34,072 nt of DNA from Rhodocyclaceae bacterium (GTDB lineage: Bacteria > Pseudomonadota > Gammaproteobacteria > Burkholderiales > Rhodocyclaceae): contig JAGRGD010000033.1 of the NCBI GenBank assembly GCA_020445665.1, forward strand, positions 1 through 34,072, read 5' to 3'. How positions within the stretch are numbered: the first letter of the stretch is position 1; every line of letters starts with the position of its first letter. Of the stretch, positions 8,437 to 17,119 are shown in pieces. Below the pieces are notes generated by a model. It did no database searches and was not told where the DNA came from. It worked only from the letters and a program-made list of their open reading frames with translations. The position numbers and the translations under genes are program-made.

Positions 8437-9638
8437 TAGTCAGCCAGGAAACGCTGCAGCAAGTCGTTCAGAAAGCGCCGCCCCCGGTCAGTGGGGCAAA
8501 TCCGCTCACCGGACAGGTCGACCAGTCCGTCACGCCGCGCGGCAACCAGCGTGGGCTCGACCGCCGACAGCGGCTGGCCGGTGGTCGCCGGAAAAAGGCC
8601 CGGCTCGAAGCCATCCACGAGGCGCAGCGCGTTCATCATGAACTCGAAGGGTAGATCGCCGGCGCCCACTTCGCGAACCTCTTGCACGAAGTCGCGCTGC
8701 GCTGCCGCTTCCAGGTAGGCCTTCGGGTGCCGGTGACGCACCTGGCGTCGAATTCCGTCATGGGCGGAGAGCTTGCCGTGGGCACCGGCGCCGATGCCGA
8801 GATAGTCGCCGAATCGCCAGTAGTTGAGGTTGTGCTGGCAGCGCTGTCCATCGCGGGCGAAGGCCGACGTCTCGTAGTGCCGGTAGCCCGCCACAGCGAG
8901 GCGCGACTCGACGAGATCCTGCATGTCGCTGGCGATGTCCTCGTCCGGCACCGAGGGCGGCTCCGCGTGGAAGGGCGTGTTCGGCTCGATGGTCAGGTGA
9001 TAGCACGACAGGTGTCCCGCACCGCTGGCAACCAGTTGCGCCAGGTCGCGGGCGAGGTCGTCCAGTGTCTGTCCCGGCAGCGCATACATCAGGTCGATAT
9101 TGACCTGGTCGAAGTGCGCGAGCGCCGCATCGATCGCGCGACGCGCTTCCGCCCCCCCATGGATGCGGCCGATCGCGGCGAGCAGGCGGTCGTCGAAGCT
9201 CTGGACGCCGAGCGAGAGGCGGGTGATGCCCGCAGCCCGGAAGGCGCCGAGGTGGCGGACATCGACGGCCCCCGGGTTGGCCTCCAGGGTCACTTCGGCG
9301 CCCGGTGCCAGATTACCCAGGGCACGGACCCCATCGAGCAGACGGGCCAGCTGGTCAGGGTCGATCAGGCTCGGCGTCCCGCCACCGATGAAGACGGTCT
9401 GGATCCGTCGCCCCCAGATCTGCGGCAGGGCAGATTCCAGGTCGGCGAGGAGGGCGTCCACATAGGTGCGTTGCGGGATGTCGCCGCGAACCGCGTGGGA
9501 GTTGAAATCGCAGTACGGGCATTTCTGTACGCACCACGGAAAGTGGATGTAGAGCGACAGCGGAGGCGGCGCAACCAGCCCAGCCGCCGGCGCATCGGAA
9601 GCGACGGCCGGCGCGGGCCGGATCGGGATGGTTCGCAT
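8436..9638 (-). CDS. hemW: Heme chaperone HemW (radical SAM, HemN-like)
   Basis: 400 aa. Radical SAM protein that carries heme to target enzymes; often mislabelled coproporphyrinogen III oxidase. The cluster motif CVQKCPYC gives C36, C40 and C43, followed by GGGTPS (85-90) for SAM binding. The HemW-specific heme motif HNLNYW is present in the middle of the protein, and the cysteine preceding CxxxCxxC that marks true HemN is absent, supporting HemW. A proline/alanine-rich N-terminal extension of about 26 residues precedes the barrel, so translation could start later. It is the last gene of the operon, next to rdgB, a pairing common in proteobacteria. Confidence 0.93.
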   Translation of the reverse strand: MRTIPIRPAPAVASDAPAAGLVAPPPLSLYIHFPWCVQKCPYCDFNSHAVRGDIPQRTYVDALLADLESALPQIWGRRIQTVFIGGGTPSLIDPDQLARLLDGVRALGNLAPGAEVTLEANPGAVDVRHLGAFRAAGITRLSLGVQSFDDRLLAAIGRIHGGAEARRAIDAALAHFDQVNIDLMYALPGQTLDDLARDLAQLVASGAGHLSCYHLTIEPNTPFHAEPPSVPDEDIASDMQDLVESRLAVAGYRHYETSAFARDGQRCQHNLNYWRFGDYLGIGAGAHGKLSAHDGIRRQVRHRHPKAYLEAAAQRDFVQEVREVGAGDLPFEFMMNALRLVDGFEPGLFPATTGQPLSAVEPTLVAARRDGLVDLSGERICPTDRGRRFLNDLLQRFLAD

Positions 9639-9650
9639 GCTTCGCGATGG

Positions 9651-9670
9651 CGCGACGTCCGGGCGTCGCG
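9651..9670 (-). repeat. Hairpin between rdgB and hemW
   Basis: CGCGACG and CGTCGCG pair around a 6-nt loop, starting two bases beyond the rdgB stop and ending 12 bases before the hemW ATG. It may lower hemW expression relative to the upstream genes. No U-tract. Confidence 0.4.
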
Positions 9671-9672
9671 GC

Positions 9673-10266
9673 TCAGAGGGGGTTGGTTTCGAGGCGCACC
9701 AGCAGGTGGCGCATCGCCTGGGCCCGGTGGCTCAGGGTGTTCTTGAGGGCGCTGTCCAGTTCCGCTGCGGTCTGGTCCATCTCGGGCAGCAGGAACAGCG
9801 GGTCGTAGCCGAAGCCGTTGTCGCCCCGCGCGGCGCGCAGGATTTCGCCGTTCCACTGACCATCGGCGATCAGCGGATGCGGGTCTGCCTCGTGGCGCAG
9901 CAGGACCAGGGTGCAGTAAAAGAAGGCGCGCCGATCGTCCTCGTCGGCGAGGCGGGAGAGGAGCAGTTCGTTGTTGCGGGCGTCCGACTTCGGCTCGCCG
10001 GCGAAGCGCGCCGACTGCACCCCCGGCAGGCCGCCCAGCGCTTGGACACAGAGGCCGGAGTCGTCGGCCAGAGCCGGAAGGCCGGTCGCCTGTGCGGCAT
10101 GGCGCGCCTTTGCCAGCGCGTTCTCCACGAAGGTCGCGTGGGGCTCCTCGGCCTCACAGACGCCCAGCGCTCCCTGGGGGATGACCTCGAGGCCGAGCGG
10201 GTCGAGCAGCGCCGACAGCTCGGCCGCCTTCTTGGCGTTGTTGCTGGCGAGCACCAGACGTGTCAT
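9673..10266 (-). CDS. rdgB: XTP/dITP pyrophosphatase (RdgB/HAM1)
   Basis: 197 aa. Hydrolyses ITP, dITP and XTP to monophosphates, keeping deaminated purines out of DNA and RNA. The substrate-binding N-terminus [14 protein letters not shown], the catalytic-metal motif [10 protein letters not shown], and [12 protein letters not shown] are all in place. Length is standard. Its ATG overlaps the rph stop by four bases (ATGA). The rph-rdgB-hemW order is widespread in proteobacteria. Confidence 0.97.
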   Translation of the reverse strand: MTRLVLASNNAKKAAELSALLDPLGLEVIPQGALGVCEAEEPHATFVENALAKARHAAQATGLPALADDSGLCVQALGGLPGVQSARFAGEPKSDARNNELLLSRLADEDDRRAFFYCTLVLLRHEADPHPLIADGQWNGEILRAARGDNGFGYDPLFLLPEMDQTAAELDSALKNTLSHRAQAMRHLLVRLETNPL

Positions 10267-11012
10267 GCCCTCTCCCGGACTCCGTCCCGCGGCTGCGGCG
10301 CTGCGAGGCAGCTGCGCTGTGTCACCACCAGTTCGGCGATCCCGCTCGCGGCCAGATCGAGGAGCGCGTCGAGCTCGGCGCGCTGGAAGGGCGTTCCCTC
10401 GGCCGTGCCCTGCACTTCGACGAAGCCACCCGAGCCGGTCATGACCACGTTCATGTCGGTCTCGCAGTCCGAGTCCTCGTCATAGTCGAGATCAAGCACT
10501 GCGACCCCGCGGTAGATCCCGACCGACACCGCCGCCACCATCTCGCGCATCGGATTGATGGCCAGCGCGCCCGCCGCGACGAGCCCCTCGAGGGCATCAT
10601 GGACCGCGACACAGGCACCGGTGATGGCGGCTGTCCGGGTGCCGCCGTCGGCCTGCAGGACGTCGCAATCGACCGTGATCTGACGCTCACCGAGGGCCGA
10701 GAGGTCCACCACGGCGCGCAGGCTGCGACCGATCAGGCGCTGGATCTCCTGGGTCCGGCCGCTCTGCTTGCCCCGGGCCGCCTCGCGGGCGCTACGGGTA
10801 TGGGTCGAGCGCGGCAGCATGCCGTACTCGGCCGTCAGCCAGCCCTGCCCCTTGCCGCGGAGGAAGGGCGGCACGCTCTCCTCGACGCTGGCGGTGCACA
10901 GCACGCGGGTACGTCCGAACTCGACCAGAACGGAGCCTTCGGCGTGGCAGGTGAAGTTGCGGGTCAGGCGAATGGGGCGCAGCTGGTCCGCTGCTCGGTG
11001 ACTGGGTCTCAT
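10263..11012 (-). CDS. rph: Ribonuclease PH
   Basis: 249 aa. Phosphorolytic 3'-5' exoribonuclease that trims tRNA 3' ends. The family core [10 protein letters not shown], the [13 protein letters not shown] segment and the phosphate-site region [19 protein letters not shown] are intact. The start at 11012 ([15 protein letters not shown]) overlaps the phosphatase stop as ATGA and gives the usual Rph N-terminus. The reading frame extends further upstream inside the phosphatase gene but that extension is not Rph-like. It overlaps rdgB by four bases at the other end. Confidence 0.97.
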   Translation of the reverse strand: MRPSHRAADQLRPIRLTRNFTCHAEGSVLVEFGRTRVLCTASVEESVPPFLRGKGQGWLTAEYGMLPRSTHTRSAREAARGKQSGRTQEIQRLIGRSLRAVVDLSALGERQITVDCDVLQADGGTRTAAITGACVAVHDALEGLVAAGALAINPMREMVAAVSVGIYRGVAVLDLDYDEDSDCETDMNVVMTGSGGFVEVQGTAEGTPFQRAELDALLDLAASGIAELVVTQRSCLAAPQPRDGVRERA

Positions 11013-11935
11013 TCCTTGGAGTATTTCTGGATGGCAGAGTTGATTTCCCGGATCGCGCGCTCGATCTCGTCGTCGGAGAGGTCTTCGTGGCCGGTACCCG
11101 GCGCTGGCCGGGTCCGAAGGAAGCCCTCCATCTGGGTCGTGAAGGCACCCAGTTCCATCGTCCGGGTGGAGACGGTGCCCGGTGCATCCTCGGCGTAACT
11201 CTCCTCCCAGTTGATGGCGATCAGGGAGAGGTTGTCGCAGGTCGGGCCACCCCGTTCCTCGGCGAGGTCCATCACCCGTGGCACGCTCTGCATGACCACG
11301 CCGCGAGACATGCCGACGATCATTGTCGGGTCGTCGAGGGGCCCCCACACGCCGTCCGAGCAGATCGCGATGACATCGCCCTGATAGAGCGGGGTGCGCT
11401 TGGAGAACTCGATCTGCGGCGAATGGCTGCCGCCCAGGCAGCTGTAAATGCGGTTACGGCTGGGGTGCTTTGCCGCACCCTCAGCGTCAAGCAGCCCCTG
11501 GTCCATCATCAGCTGGACGCGGGAGTGATCCTTGGTGCGGGCTGCGATCTCGCCGCCGCGCAGCAGGTACAGGCGGGAGTCGCCGGCATGGGCCCAGTAG
11601 GCCTGGCTGTCCTGGATGATGCACGCCACCACGGTGGTCCGCGGCGCGTCCTCGAGCGCTTTGTCGAAGGCGTAGTCGAGAATCGCGTGGTGCGCGTTGG
11701 ACAGCGCTCGCGACAGGAACAGGACCGGATCGGGAAGCGACGGGCGCGCCTCGCGCTGGAATGCGTGGGCGACGAACTGCACGGCGATCTGCGCCGCGAC
11801 CTCGCCATGTAGATGCCCGCCCATGCCGTCGGCCACGATCATCAGCAGGGCCTCGCGCGAGTACGAGTACGCCACGCGGTCCTGGTTGTTCCGGCGCCGC
11901 CCGATGCGGCTTTCCTGAAAAATCGTGAACTTCAT
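11009..11935 (-). CDS. PP2C-family Ser/Thr protein phosphatase
   Basis: 308 aa. Metal-dependent PPM phosphatase with all key motifs: NQDR (17-20), ADGMGGH (36-42), GDSRLY (118-123), SDGVWG (193-198) and DNLS (234-237). The aspartates in these motifs bind the catalytic Mn/Mg pair. Residues about 245-308 form an acidic tail outside the core domain that I do not recognise. There is no signal peptide or membrane segment, so it acts in the cytosol. Its ATG overlaps the kinase stop by four bases, making the kinase its obvious counter-enzyme. The overall type is like Stp/PppA phosphatases. Confidence 0.93.
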   Translation of the reverse strand: MKFTIFQESRIGRRRNNQDRVAYSYSREALLMIVADGMGGHLHGEVAAQIAVQFVAHAFQREARPSLPDPVLFLSRALSNAHHAILDYAFDKALEDAPRTTVVACIIQDSQAYWAHAGDSRLYLLRGGEIAARTKDHSRVQLMMDQGLLDAEGAAKHPSRNRIYSCLGGSHSPQIEFSKRTPLYQGDVIAICSDGVWGPLDDPTMIVGMSRGVVMQSVPRVMDLAEERGGPTCDNLSLIAINWEESYAEDAPGTVSTRTMELGAFTTQMEGFLRTRPAPGTGHEDLSDDEIERAIREINSAIQKYSKE

Positions 11936-12885
11936 TGCCTTCCGATAAAGGTGCGCAGGCGGGTGCTCCAGTCGGTAAACCAGGTGCCGGCGACCGGCTC
12001 CTCACCCGACGGATTCGCCAACGCTTTTTGCAGAGCGTACACGCTCTGGGGCCGTTCGAGCGGATCCATGTGCAAACACCAGTCCACTGTCTGCAACAGC
12101 TGACGGTTGTACTTGCCGGCAAACTGCTTGACCGCCGGCACCAGTTCGTCTTTCTTGGCGCGCTCATCGGCGCGCTGCGGCGGCGCACCGGCGATACACG
12201 AAAAAATACTCGCGCCGACGCTGTAGATGTCGCTCCACGGGCCGAGCCCGTCCCGCCCCGCCAGCTGCTCCGGCGACGCGAAGCCCGGCGTGTACATCGG
12301 CTTGAGGACCGGCTGGTCGCTCAACAGGGTCTGGCGGGCAGCGCCGAAATCGAGCAGCACCGGCGTGCCGTCGGCGCGGAGGTAGACATTGGACGGCTTG
12401 ATGTCGAGATGCAGCAGCTTGTGGGCGTGCACCTCGCGCAGGCCGTTGAGCATCCGCGTGAAGACGCCGCGCAGGAATCGCTCGCTGATCTCGCCCCGCT
12501 GACGATGACGATGCACGTAGTCGTTGAGGGTCCGGCCCCGCTCGAACTGCATCACCATATAGACCGTGTTGTTGGCGCGGAAGAAGTTCAGCACCCGGAC
12601 GACGTTCGGGTGCATCAGCTTGGCCAGCGAGCGCCCCTCCTCGAAGAAGCACTTCATGCCGTAGCGGAAGGCGGACTGATGCTCTTCCGAAATCTGCGGC
12701 GAGACCTGCCCCTCCTTGCGCAGGGCAAGCGAGTTGGGCAGATACTCCTTGATGGCCACCGGCGTGCCGTCCTGATCGTAGGCCAGATAGACGATCGAAA
12801 ACCCGCCCAGCGACAGCTGGCGCTCGATGCGGTACTGCTCCAGCGTGAAGCCGGAGGGGAGCGGGTAATTGGCCTGGGCAGGCAT
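11932..12885 (-). CDS. Hanks-type Ser/Thr protein kinase, soluble
   Basis: 317 aa from ATG 12885. One protein-kinase domain: glycine loop LGGFS (26-30), catalytic lysine in VAIKEY (K46), likely helix-C glutamate near 82-83, catalytic loop HLDIKPSN (159-166), DFG at 179-181 and SPEQL (204-208) in place of APE. The usual HRD arginine is leucine, so this is a non-RD kinase. There is no transmembrane or extracellular sensor domain, unlike PknB-type kinases; the C-terminus ends about 25 residues after the domain. The start is chosen because the longer upstream frame encodes low-complexity arginine-rich sequence; the ribosome-binding site is weak. It heads a coupled operon with PP2C, rph, rdgB and hemW. 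Confidence 0.9.
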   Translation of the reverse strand: MPAQANYPLPSGFTLEQYRIERQLSLGGFSIVYLAYDQDGTPVAIKEYLPNSLALRKEGQVSPQISEEHQSAFRYGMKCFFEEGRSLAKLMHPNVVRVLNFFRANNTVYMVMQFERGRTLNDYVHRHRQRGEISERFLRGVFTRMLNGLREVHAHKLLHLDIKPSNVYLRADGTPVLLDFGAARQTLLSDQPVLKPMYTPGFASPEQLAGRDGLGPWSDIYSVGASIFSCIAGAPPQRADERAKKDELVPAVKQFAGKYNRQLLQTVDWCLHMDPLERPQSVYALQKALANPSGEEPVAGTWFTDWSTRLRTFIGRQ

Positions 12886-13137
12886 CAGTGGACGGCTACT
12901 CAACCTGCATTGTCTGCGTGGATGTGGGCTCAGGACAGCGCGCGCCGAATCGCCGGGGCGCAGACCTGAGCGCCGGGCCGCGTGCGCGCGACCCCGCAAA
13001 CTGGCTCTCCTCCCCGAGTTGTTGCGGGACCGTGAAACTTCGGTTCCGGAACGCTACCATCCGTAGTTCAGCCACGATTGTCCTTGTTTGAAACCAACGC
13101 TGTAAAGTTTGCACCGCAGCGCAACCGGACCTACGCC
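12886..13137. other. Divergent intergenic region, kinase operon / yicC
   Basis: 252 bp between two divergent operons. It contains a candidate plus-strand promoter for yicC (listed separately) and a perfect 10-bp palindrome GTTCCGGAAC (13043-13052) about 25 bp upstream of that promoter's -35. I could not pick out a convincing promoter for the kinase operon on the minus strand. No RNA gene or small reading frame was recognised. Confidence 0.5.
13078..13106 (+). promoter_or_regulatory. Candidate promoter for yicC-gmk-rpoZ-spoT
   Basis: TTGTCC (13078-13083), 17 bp, TGTAAA (13101-13106). Both boxes are partial matches (4/6). It implies a leader of about 25 nt before the yicC ATG. Confidence 0.4.
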
Positions 13138-14004
13138 ATGATTCTCAGCATGACCGGCTTTGCGGCCCAGAGCCGCGACCTCGGCCCCGTCACCCTCCAC
13201 CTGGAGTTGCGTAGCGTCAATTCCCGCTACCTTGATCTCGCCTTCCGCGTCGTCGAGGACCTGCGCCAGGCCGAGCCCCAATTGCGCGAGCTGATCGGCG
13301 CCCGCCTCAAGCGCGGCAAGGTCGAATGCCGACTCAATCTGCAGAACAACGACAGCGCACCGCGCGACTTGACCCTCAATCGCAGCCTGCTCGCTCAGCT
13401 CGAGCGCGCCCAGGCCACCGTCAGGGAGAGCATGCCACAGGCATCAACCCTGTCGGTGAACGAAGTGCTCCGCTGGCCGGGCATGCTCGCCGACGACGGC
13501 CTGGGCTTCGACCAGATCCTGCCACCGCTGCAGCAGCTCGCCCGCGGCGCTATCGATGAACTGGTGGCCTCACGCCAGCGCGAAGGCGCCAAGCTGGCCG
13601 ACGTGATCCGCGACCGGGTCGCCCTGATGCGCGATCTCGTCGGCCGCGCAGCCCCACTCGTACCAGGGCAGGTGGCCGACTACCAGGAGCGCCTGGCCAC
13701 CCGCCTTCGAGAGGCCGCGGCGAGTCTGGACGAGGAGCGGATCCGGCAGGAGGTCGCCGTCTTCGCCCAGCGGGTCGACGTGGCCGAGGAGCTGGCGCGC
13801 CTGTCGACCCACCTCGACGAGGTCGAGCGGATCCTCTCGGCCGGCGGCATCGCCGGCAAGCGGCTCGACTTTCTGATGCAGGAGCTCAACCGGGAGGCCA
13901 ACACCCTCGGCTCCAAGTCCTTCTCCTCCGACCTGACCGCCATCGCTGTCGAAATGAAGCTCTACATCGAACAGATGCGCGAACAGGTCCAGAACATCGA
14001 ATAG
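13138..14004 (+). CDS. YicC/YloC-family endoribonuclease
   Basis: 288 aa. The start at 13138 gives the family opening MILSMTGFA. The N-terminal YicC-like domain has LELRSVNSRYLDLAFR (about 23-38) and the C-terminal DUF1732 ends with GKRLDFLMQELNREANTLGSKS, the most conserved stretch, containing the acidic and histidine/glutamine residues typical of the family. In E. coli YicC has been reported to promote degradation of a small RNA; a stress or stationary-phase role is the usual annotation. It sits ten bases from gmk, as in many proteobacteria. Confidence 0.93.
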   Translation: MILSMTGFAAQSRDLGPVTLHLELRSVNSRYLDLAFRVVEDLRQAEPQLRELIGARLKRGKVECRLNLQNNDSAPRDLTLNRSLLAQLERAQATVRESMPQASTLSVNEVLRWPGMLADDGLGFDQILPPLQQLARGAIDELVASRQREGAKLADVIRDRVALMRDLVGRAAPLVPGQVADYQERLATRLREAAASLDEERIRQEVAVFAQRVDVAEELARLSTHLDEVERILSAGGIAGKRLDFLMQELNREANTLGSKSFSSDLTAIAVEMKLYIEQMREQVQNIE

Positions 14005-14013
14005 GCCGGAGCG

Positions 14014-14628
14014 ATGCCTGGAACCCTGATGATCGTCACCGCGCCATCCGGCGCCGGCAAGACGACCCTGGTGCGCGGCCTGCTCGAACGGGACGCCGGC
14101 GTGCGCCTGTCGGTGTCATACACCACGCGGGCGCCCCGCGTCGGCGAGCGGGACGGCGTGCACTACCACTTCATCCCGGTACCGGAGTTCGTCCGCCTGC
14201 GCGATCAGGGCGAGTTTGTCGAGTGGGCCGAGGTCCACGGCAACTACTACGCGACATCCAAGGGCTGGCTTCGTGAGCAGATGGCGGCCGGCGCCGACCT
14301 GGTGCTCGAGATCGACTGGCAGGGCGCCCAGCAGGTGCGCCGCGCCTTTCCGGAGGCGGTCGGCGTTTTCATCCTGCCTCCATCCATTGCAGAACTGGAA
14401 CATCGGTTGCGCGGCCGCGGCACCGACAGCGACGAAGTCATCGGCCGCCGACTGCTGGCCGCGCAGGCCGAGATGCGTCACGTGGGCGAATTCGACTACG
14501 TTATAATCAACAACGAGTTATCGGTGGCGCTGGACGATCTGGCCGCGGTGCTTCGCTCCGCCCGCCTGCGCTACCCCAACCAGAAGCTTCGCCATTCCGG
14601 CTACTTTGATTTTCTCGAACAGGACTGA
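14014..14628 (+). CDS. gmk: Guanylate kinase
   Basis: 204 aa. Converts GMP to GDP with ATP. The P-loop APSGAGKTTL is at 10-19, the GMP-binding region SVSYTTRAPRVGERDGVHYHF follows, then FVEWAEVHGNYYATS and DLVLEIDWQGAQQVR. Complete and of normal length. Preceded by a GGAG ribosome-binding site. Placed three bases before rpoZ, in the gmk-rpoZ-spoT arrangement seen in E. coli and most betaproteobacteria; the product feeds GDP into the ppGpp pool controlled by the gene after next. Confidence 0.98.
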   Translation: MPGTLMIVTAPSGAGKTTLVRGLLERDAGVRLSVSYTTRAPRVGERDGVHYHFIPVPEFVRLRDQGEFVEWAEVHGNYYATSKGWLREQMAAGADLVLEIDWQGAQQVRRAFPEAVGVFILPPSIAELEHRLRGRGTDSDEVIGRRLLAAQAEMRHVGEFDYVIINNELSVALDDLAAVLRSARLRYPNQKLRHSGYFDFLEQD

Positions 14629-14631
14629 CGC

Positions 14632-14847
14632 ATGGCCCGCATAACCGTCGAAGACTGCCTCAACCGCATTCCCAACCGCTTCCAGCTGACCCTGGCCGCC
14701 ACGTATCGGGCTCGCCAGCTTACCGCCGGCGCGACGCCGCAGATCGATACCGACCGGGTGGACAAGGACAAGCCCACCGTCATCGCGCTGCGCGAGGTCG
14801 CTGCTGGCAAGGTCGGCCTGGAAATGCTCAACCGCGGCCAGGCCTGA
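14632..14847 (+). CDS. rpoZ: RNA polymerase omega subunit
   Basis: 71 aa. Small chaperone subunit that binds the beta-prime subunit and forms part of one ppGpp site on RNA polymerase. It opens with the signature [10 protein letters not shown] and contains [16 protein letters not shown]. It is slightly shorter than the E. coli protein (91 aa), lacking part of the variable tail. It starts three bases after gmk. Confidence 0.97.
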   Translation: MARITVEDCLNRIPNRFQLTLAATYRARQLTAGATPQIDTDRVDKDKPTVIALREVAAGKVGLEMLNRGQA

Positions 14848-14874
14848 CCCCGTTCCGGGAGGAGCGCGCATACC

Positions 14875-17076
14875 TTGGCCGAAGCCCAGACAGCCCCCTC
14901 CTCCCCAGTGCCACCGCCCGCATCTAGCGTGGTGGCCCTCGACTTCGAGCGCCTTCGCGGCAAGCTCGCCGACTACCTCCGCCCCGAGGACATCGGCCGC
15001 GTCGAGGCGGCCTATCACTTTGCCTCCCGGGCCCACGAGGGCCAGTTCCGGCAGAGCGGCGAGCCCTACGTCACCCATCCGGTCGCCGTTGCCGAGATCA
15101 TCTCGGGCTGGCGCCTCGACCCGCAGGCCCTGATCGCCGCGCTGCTGCATGACGTGATGGAAGACACGGCGATCTCCAAGCAGGAGATCGCCGATGCCTT
15201 CGGCAAGGTCACGGCCGAACTGGTCGACGGCCTCTCGAAGCTGGACAAGATCGAGTTCCAGTCCCAGGAAGAGGCCCAGGCCGAGAACTTCCGCAAGATG
15301 CTGCTGGCGATGGCGAGCGACCTGCGGGTCATCCTGATCAAGCTCGCCGACCGGCTGCACAACATGCGCACGCTCGATTCGGTCAGCCCCGCCAAGCGGC
15401 GGCGCGTCGCCAGCGAGACCTTCGAGATCTACGCGCCGATCGCCAACCGGCTCGGCCTCAACCAGATCTATCGCGAGCTGCAGGAGCTGTCCTTCACCCA
15501 CAAGTACCCGATGCGTTACCGGGTGCTGTCGAAGGCCGTCAAGTCGGCGCGGGGCAACCGCCGCGAGGTGGTCGGCAAGGTCCTCGACTGCCTCGAGGAG
15601 CGCCTCCCCCAGTGGGGCATCGCGGCTGACATCCAGGGCCGCGAGAAGCACATCTACGGCATCTACCGGAAGATGGTCGAGAAGAACCTGTCCTTCTCGC
15701 AGGTGCTCGACATCTACGGCTTCCGGGTCATCGTTCGCGATGTGCCCACCTGCTACCTGGCGATGGGTGCGCTGCACGCCCTCTACAAGCCGGTGCCCGG
15801 CAAGTTCAAGGACTATATCGCGATCCCCAAGGGCAACGGCTACCAGTCCCTGCACACCACCCTGATCGGCCCATTCGGGACACCGGTCGAGGTGCAGATC
15901 CGTACCCACGAGATGCACCACATCGCCGAGAGCGGCGTGGCCTCCCACTGGCTGTACAAGGAGGACGAACGGACCCTCTCCGAACTGCAGCACAAGACCC
16001 ACTCCTGGCTGCAGTCCCTGCTCGAACTGCAGTCCACCAGCGGCGAAGCCACCGAGTTCCTCGAACACGTCAAGATCGACCTCTTCCCCGGCGAGGTCTA
16101 TGTCTTCTCGCCGCGGGGCAAGATCTTCTCGATGCCCCGGGGTTCGACGCCGATCGACTTCGCCTATGCCGTCCACACCGATGTCGGCAACCGCTGCGTG
16201 GCCTGTCGCGTCAATGGCGAACTGATGCCCCTGCGCACCGAGCTGCGCAATGGCGATCAGGTGGAGATCATCACCGCCGCCCACGCCAGCCCGAACCCGG
16301 CCTGGCTCTCCTATGCCCGGACCGGCAAGGCGCGGGCGCAGATCCGCCATTTCCTGAAAAACGTGCAGCAGGAGGAGTCTGCGGCCCTGGGCGAGCGCCT
16401 GCTCAATCAGGCATTGCGGCCCCATGGCCTGTCCCTCGGTCAGATCAGCCAGTTCGCCTGGGAGCGCTTCCTGCGGGATCGGGGCGTTCGCTCGCGGCGC
16501 GACATCTTCGTCGACATCGGCCTTGGCAAGCGCCTGCCAGTGATCGTCGCGCGGCGGCTGTCCCAGGCCCAGGACATGGAGACCGGCCGGCCGGACGTGA
16601 TCAAGCCCAAACCCGCCGGCGCGATCCTGATCCGCGGCAGCGAGGGCATTGCCGTGCAGCTCGCCAGGTGCTGCCAGCCCATCCCCGGCGACCCGATCAT
16701 CGGCGTCATCCGAAAGGGGCAGGGGCTGGAGGTCCACGTTCATGACTGCCCCGCCATCCAGCGCCTGCGGGGCGAGCGCAGCCGCTGGGTCGACGTGGAG
16801 TGGGAGCCCGCCCACGACCGCCTCTTCGACGTCACGATCCGGGTCATGACCCAGAACGGCCGGGGTGTGCTGGCACGCGTGGCGAGCGCCATCGCGGAGG
16901 AAAACTCCAACATCCAGAACGTCGGCATGGACGGCGACCAGGTGCCCTATTCGACCCTGCACTTCACGCTGCAGGTCACCGACCGCATCCATCTGGCCAA
17001 GGTCCTCCGTGCGGTCCGCCGCGTACCCGAAGTGGTCCGGATCCTCCGCAACAAGGGCGAAACCGCCGCCCACTGA
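14875..17076 (+). CDS. spoT: Bifunctional (p)ppGpp synthetase/hydrolase SpoT
   Basis: 733 aa. Stringent-response enzyme. The HD hydrolase domain is intact (HDVMEDT, H92-D93 and E96-D97), so it can degrade (p)ppGpp. The synthetase domain has GREKHIYGIYRKM near residue 256 and YIAIPKGNGYQSLHT. TGS begins near residue 400 (DLFPGEVYVFSPRGKIF) and a C-terminal ACT domain covers about 660-733. The active hydrolase and E. coli-like GREKHxYxIYxKM segment support SpoT rather than RelA. The start is TTG at 14875, with GGGAGGAG ten bases upstream and no alternative ATG or GTG before the conserved region. It follows rpoZ by 27 bp. Confidence 0.96.
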   Translation: MAEAQTAPSSPVPPPASSVVALDFERLRGKLADYLRPEDIGRVEAAYHFASRAHEGQFRQSGEPYVTHPVAVAEIISGWRLDPQALIAALLHDVMEDTAISKQEIADAFGKVTAELVDGLSKLDKIEFQSQEEAQAENFRKMLLAMASDLRVILIKLADRLHNMRTLDSVSPAKRRRVASETFEIYAPIANRLGLNQIYRELQELSFTHKYPMRYRVLSKAVKSARGNRREVVGKVLDCLEERLPQWGIAADIQGREKHIYGIYRKMVEKNLSFSQVLDIYGFRVIVRDVPTCYLAMGALHALYKPVPGKFKDYIAIPKGNGYQSLHTTLIGPFGTPVEVQIRTHEMHHIAESGVASHWLYKEDERTLSELQHKTHSWLQSLLELQSTSGEATEFLEHVKIDLFPGEVYVFSPRGKIFSMPRGSTPIDFAYAVHTDVGNRCVACRVNGELMPLRTELRNGDQVEIITAAHASPNPAWLSYARTGKARAQIRHFLKNVQQEESAALGERLLNQALRPHGLSLGQISQFAWERFLRDRGVRSRRDIFVDIGLGKRLPVIVARRLSQAQDMETGRPDVIKPKPAGAILIRGSEGIAVQLARCCQPIPGDPIIGVIRKGQGLEVHVHDCPAIQRLRGERSRWVDVEWEPAHDRLFDVTIRVMTQNGRGVLARVASAIAEENSNIQNVGMDGDQVPYSTLHFTLQVTDRIHLAKVLRAVRRVPEVVRILRNKGETAAH

Positions 17077-17090
17077 GCCCCCGCTGCCGC

Positions 17091-17096
17091 TACAAT
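17091..17096 (+). promoter_or_regulatory. Possible -10 element of the PTS operon
   Basis: TACAAT lies 24 bases before the IIA start, in the 43-bp gap after spoT. No good -35 was found. The genes could also be read through from spoT. Confidence 0.3.
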
Positions 17097-17119
17097 CGCG
17101 TCAACTCGGGAGCGACGTG

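Noticed and set aside
10263-11348. A 361-codon version of RNase PH starting inside the phosphatase gene
   Set aside because: The extra 112 residues are the out-of-frame reading of the phosphatase; the ATGA overlap at 11009-11012 marks the natural start.
13030-13037. Half-site CGTGAAAC resembling parS (TGTTTCACGTGAAACA)
   Set aside because: Only one arm is present; the other half does not match, and no full parS was found in the window.
14518-17073. An 851-codon open frame on the minus strand antisense to spoT
   Set aside because: GC-rich codon-usage shadow of spoT, whose domains are unmistakable; the antisense translation shows no domain.
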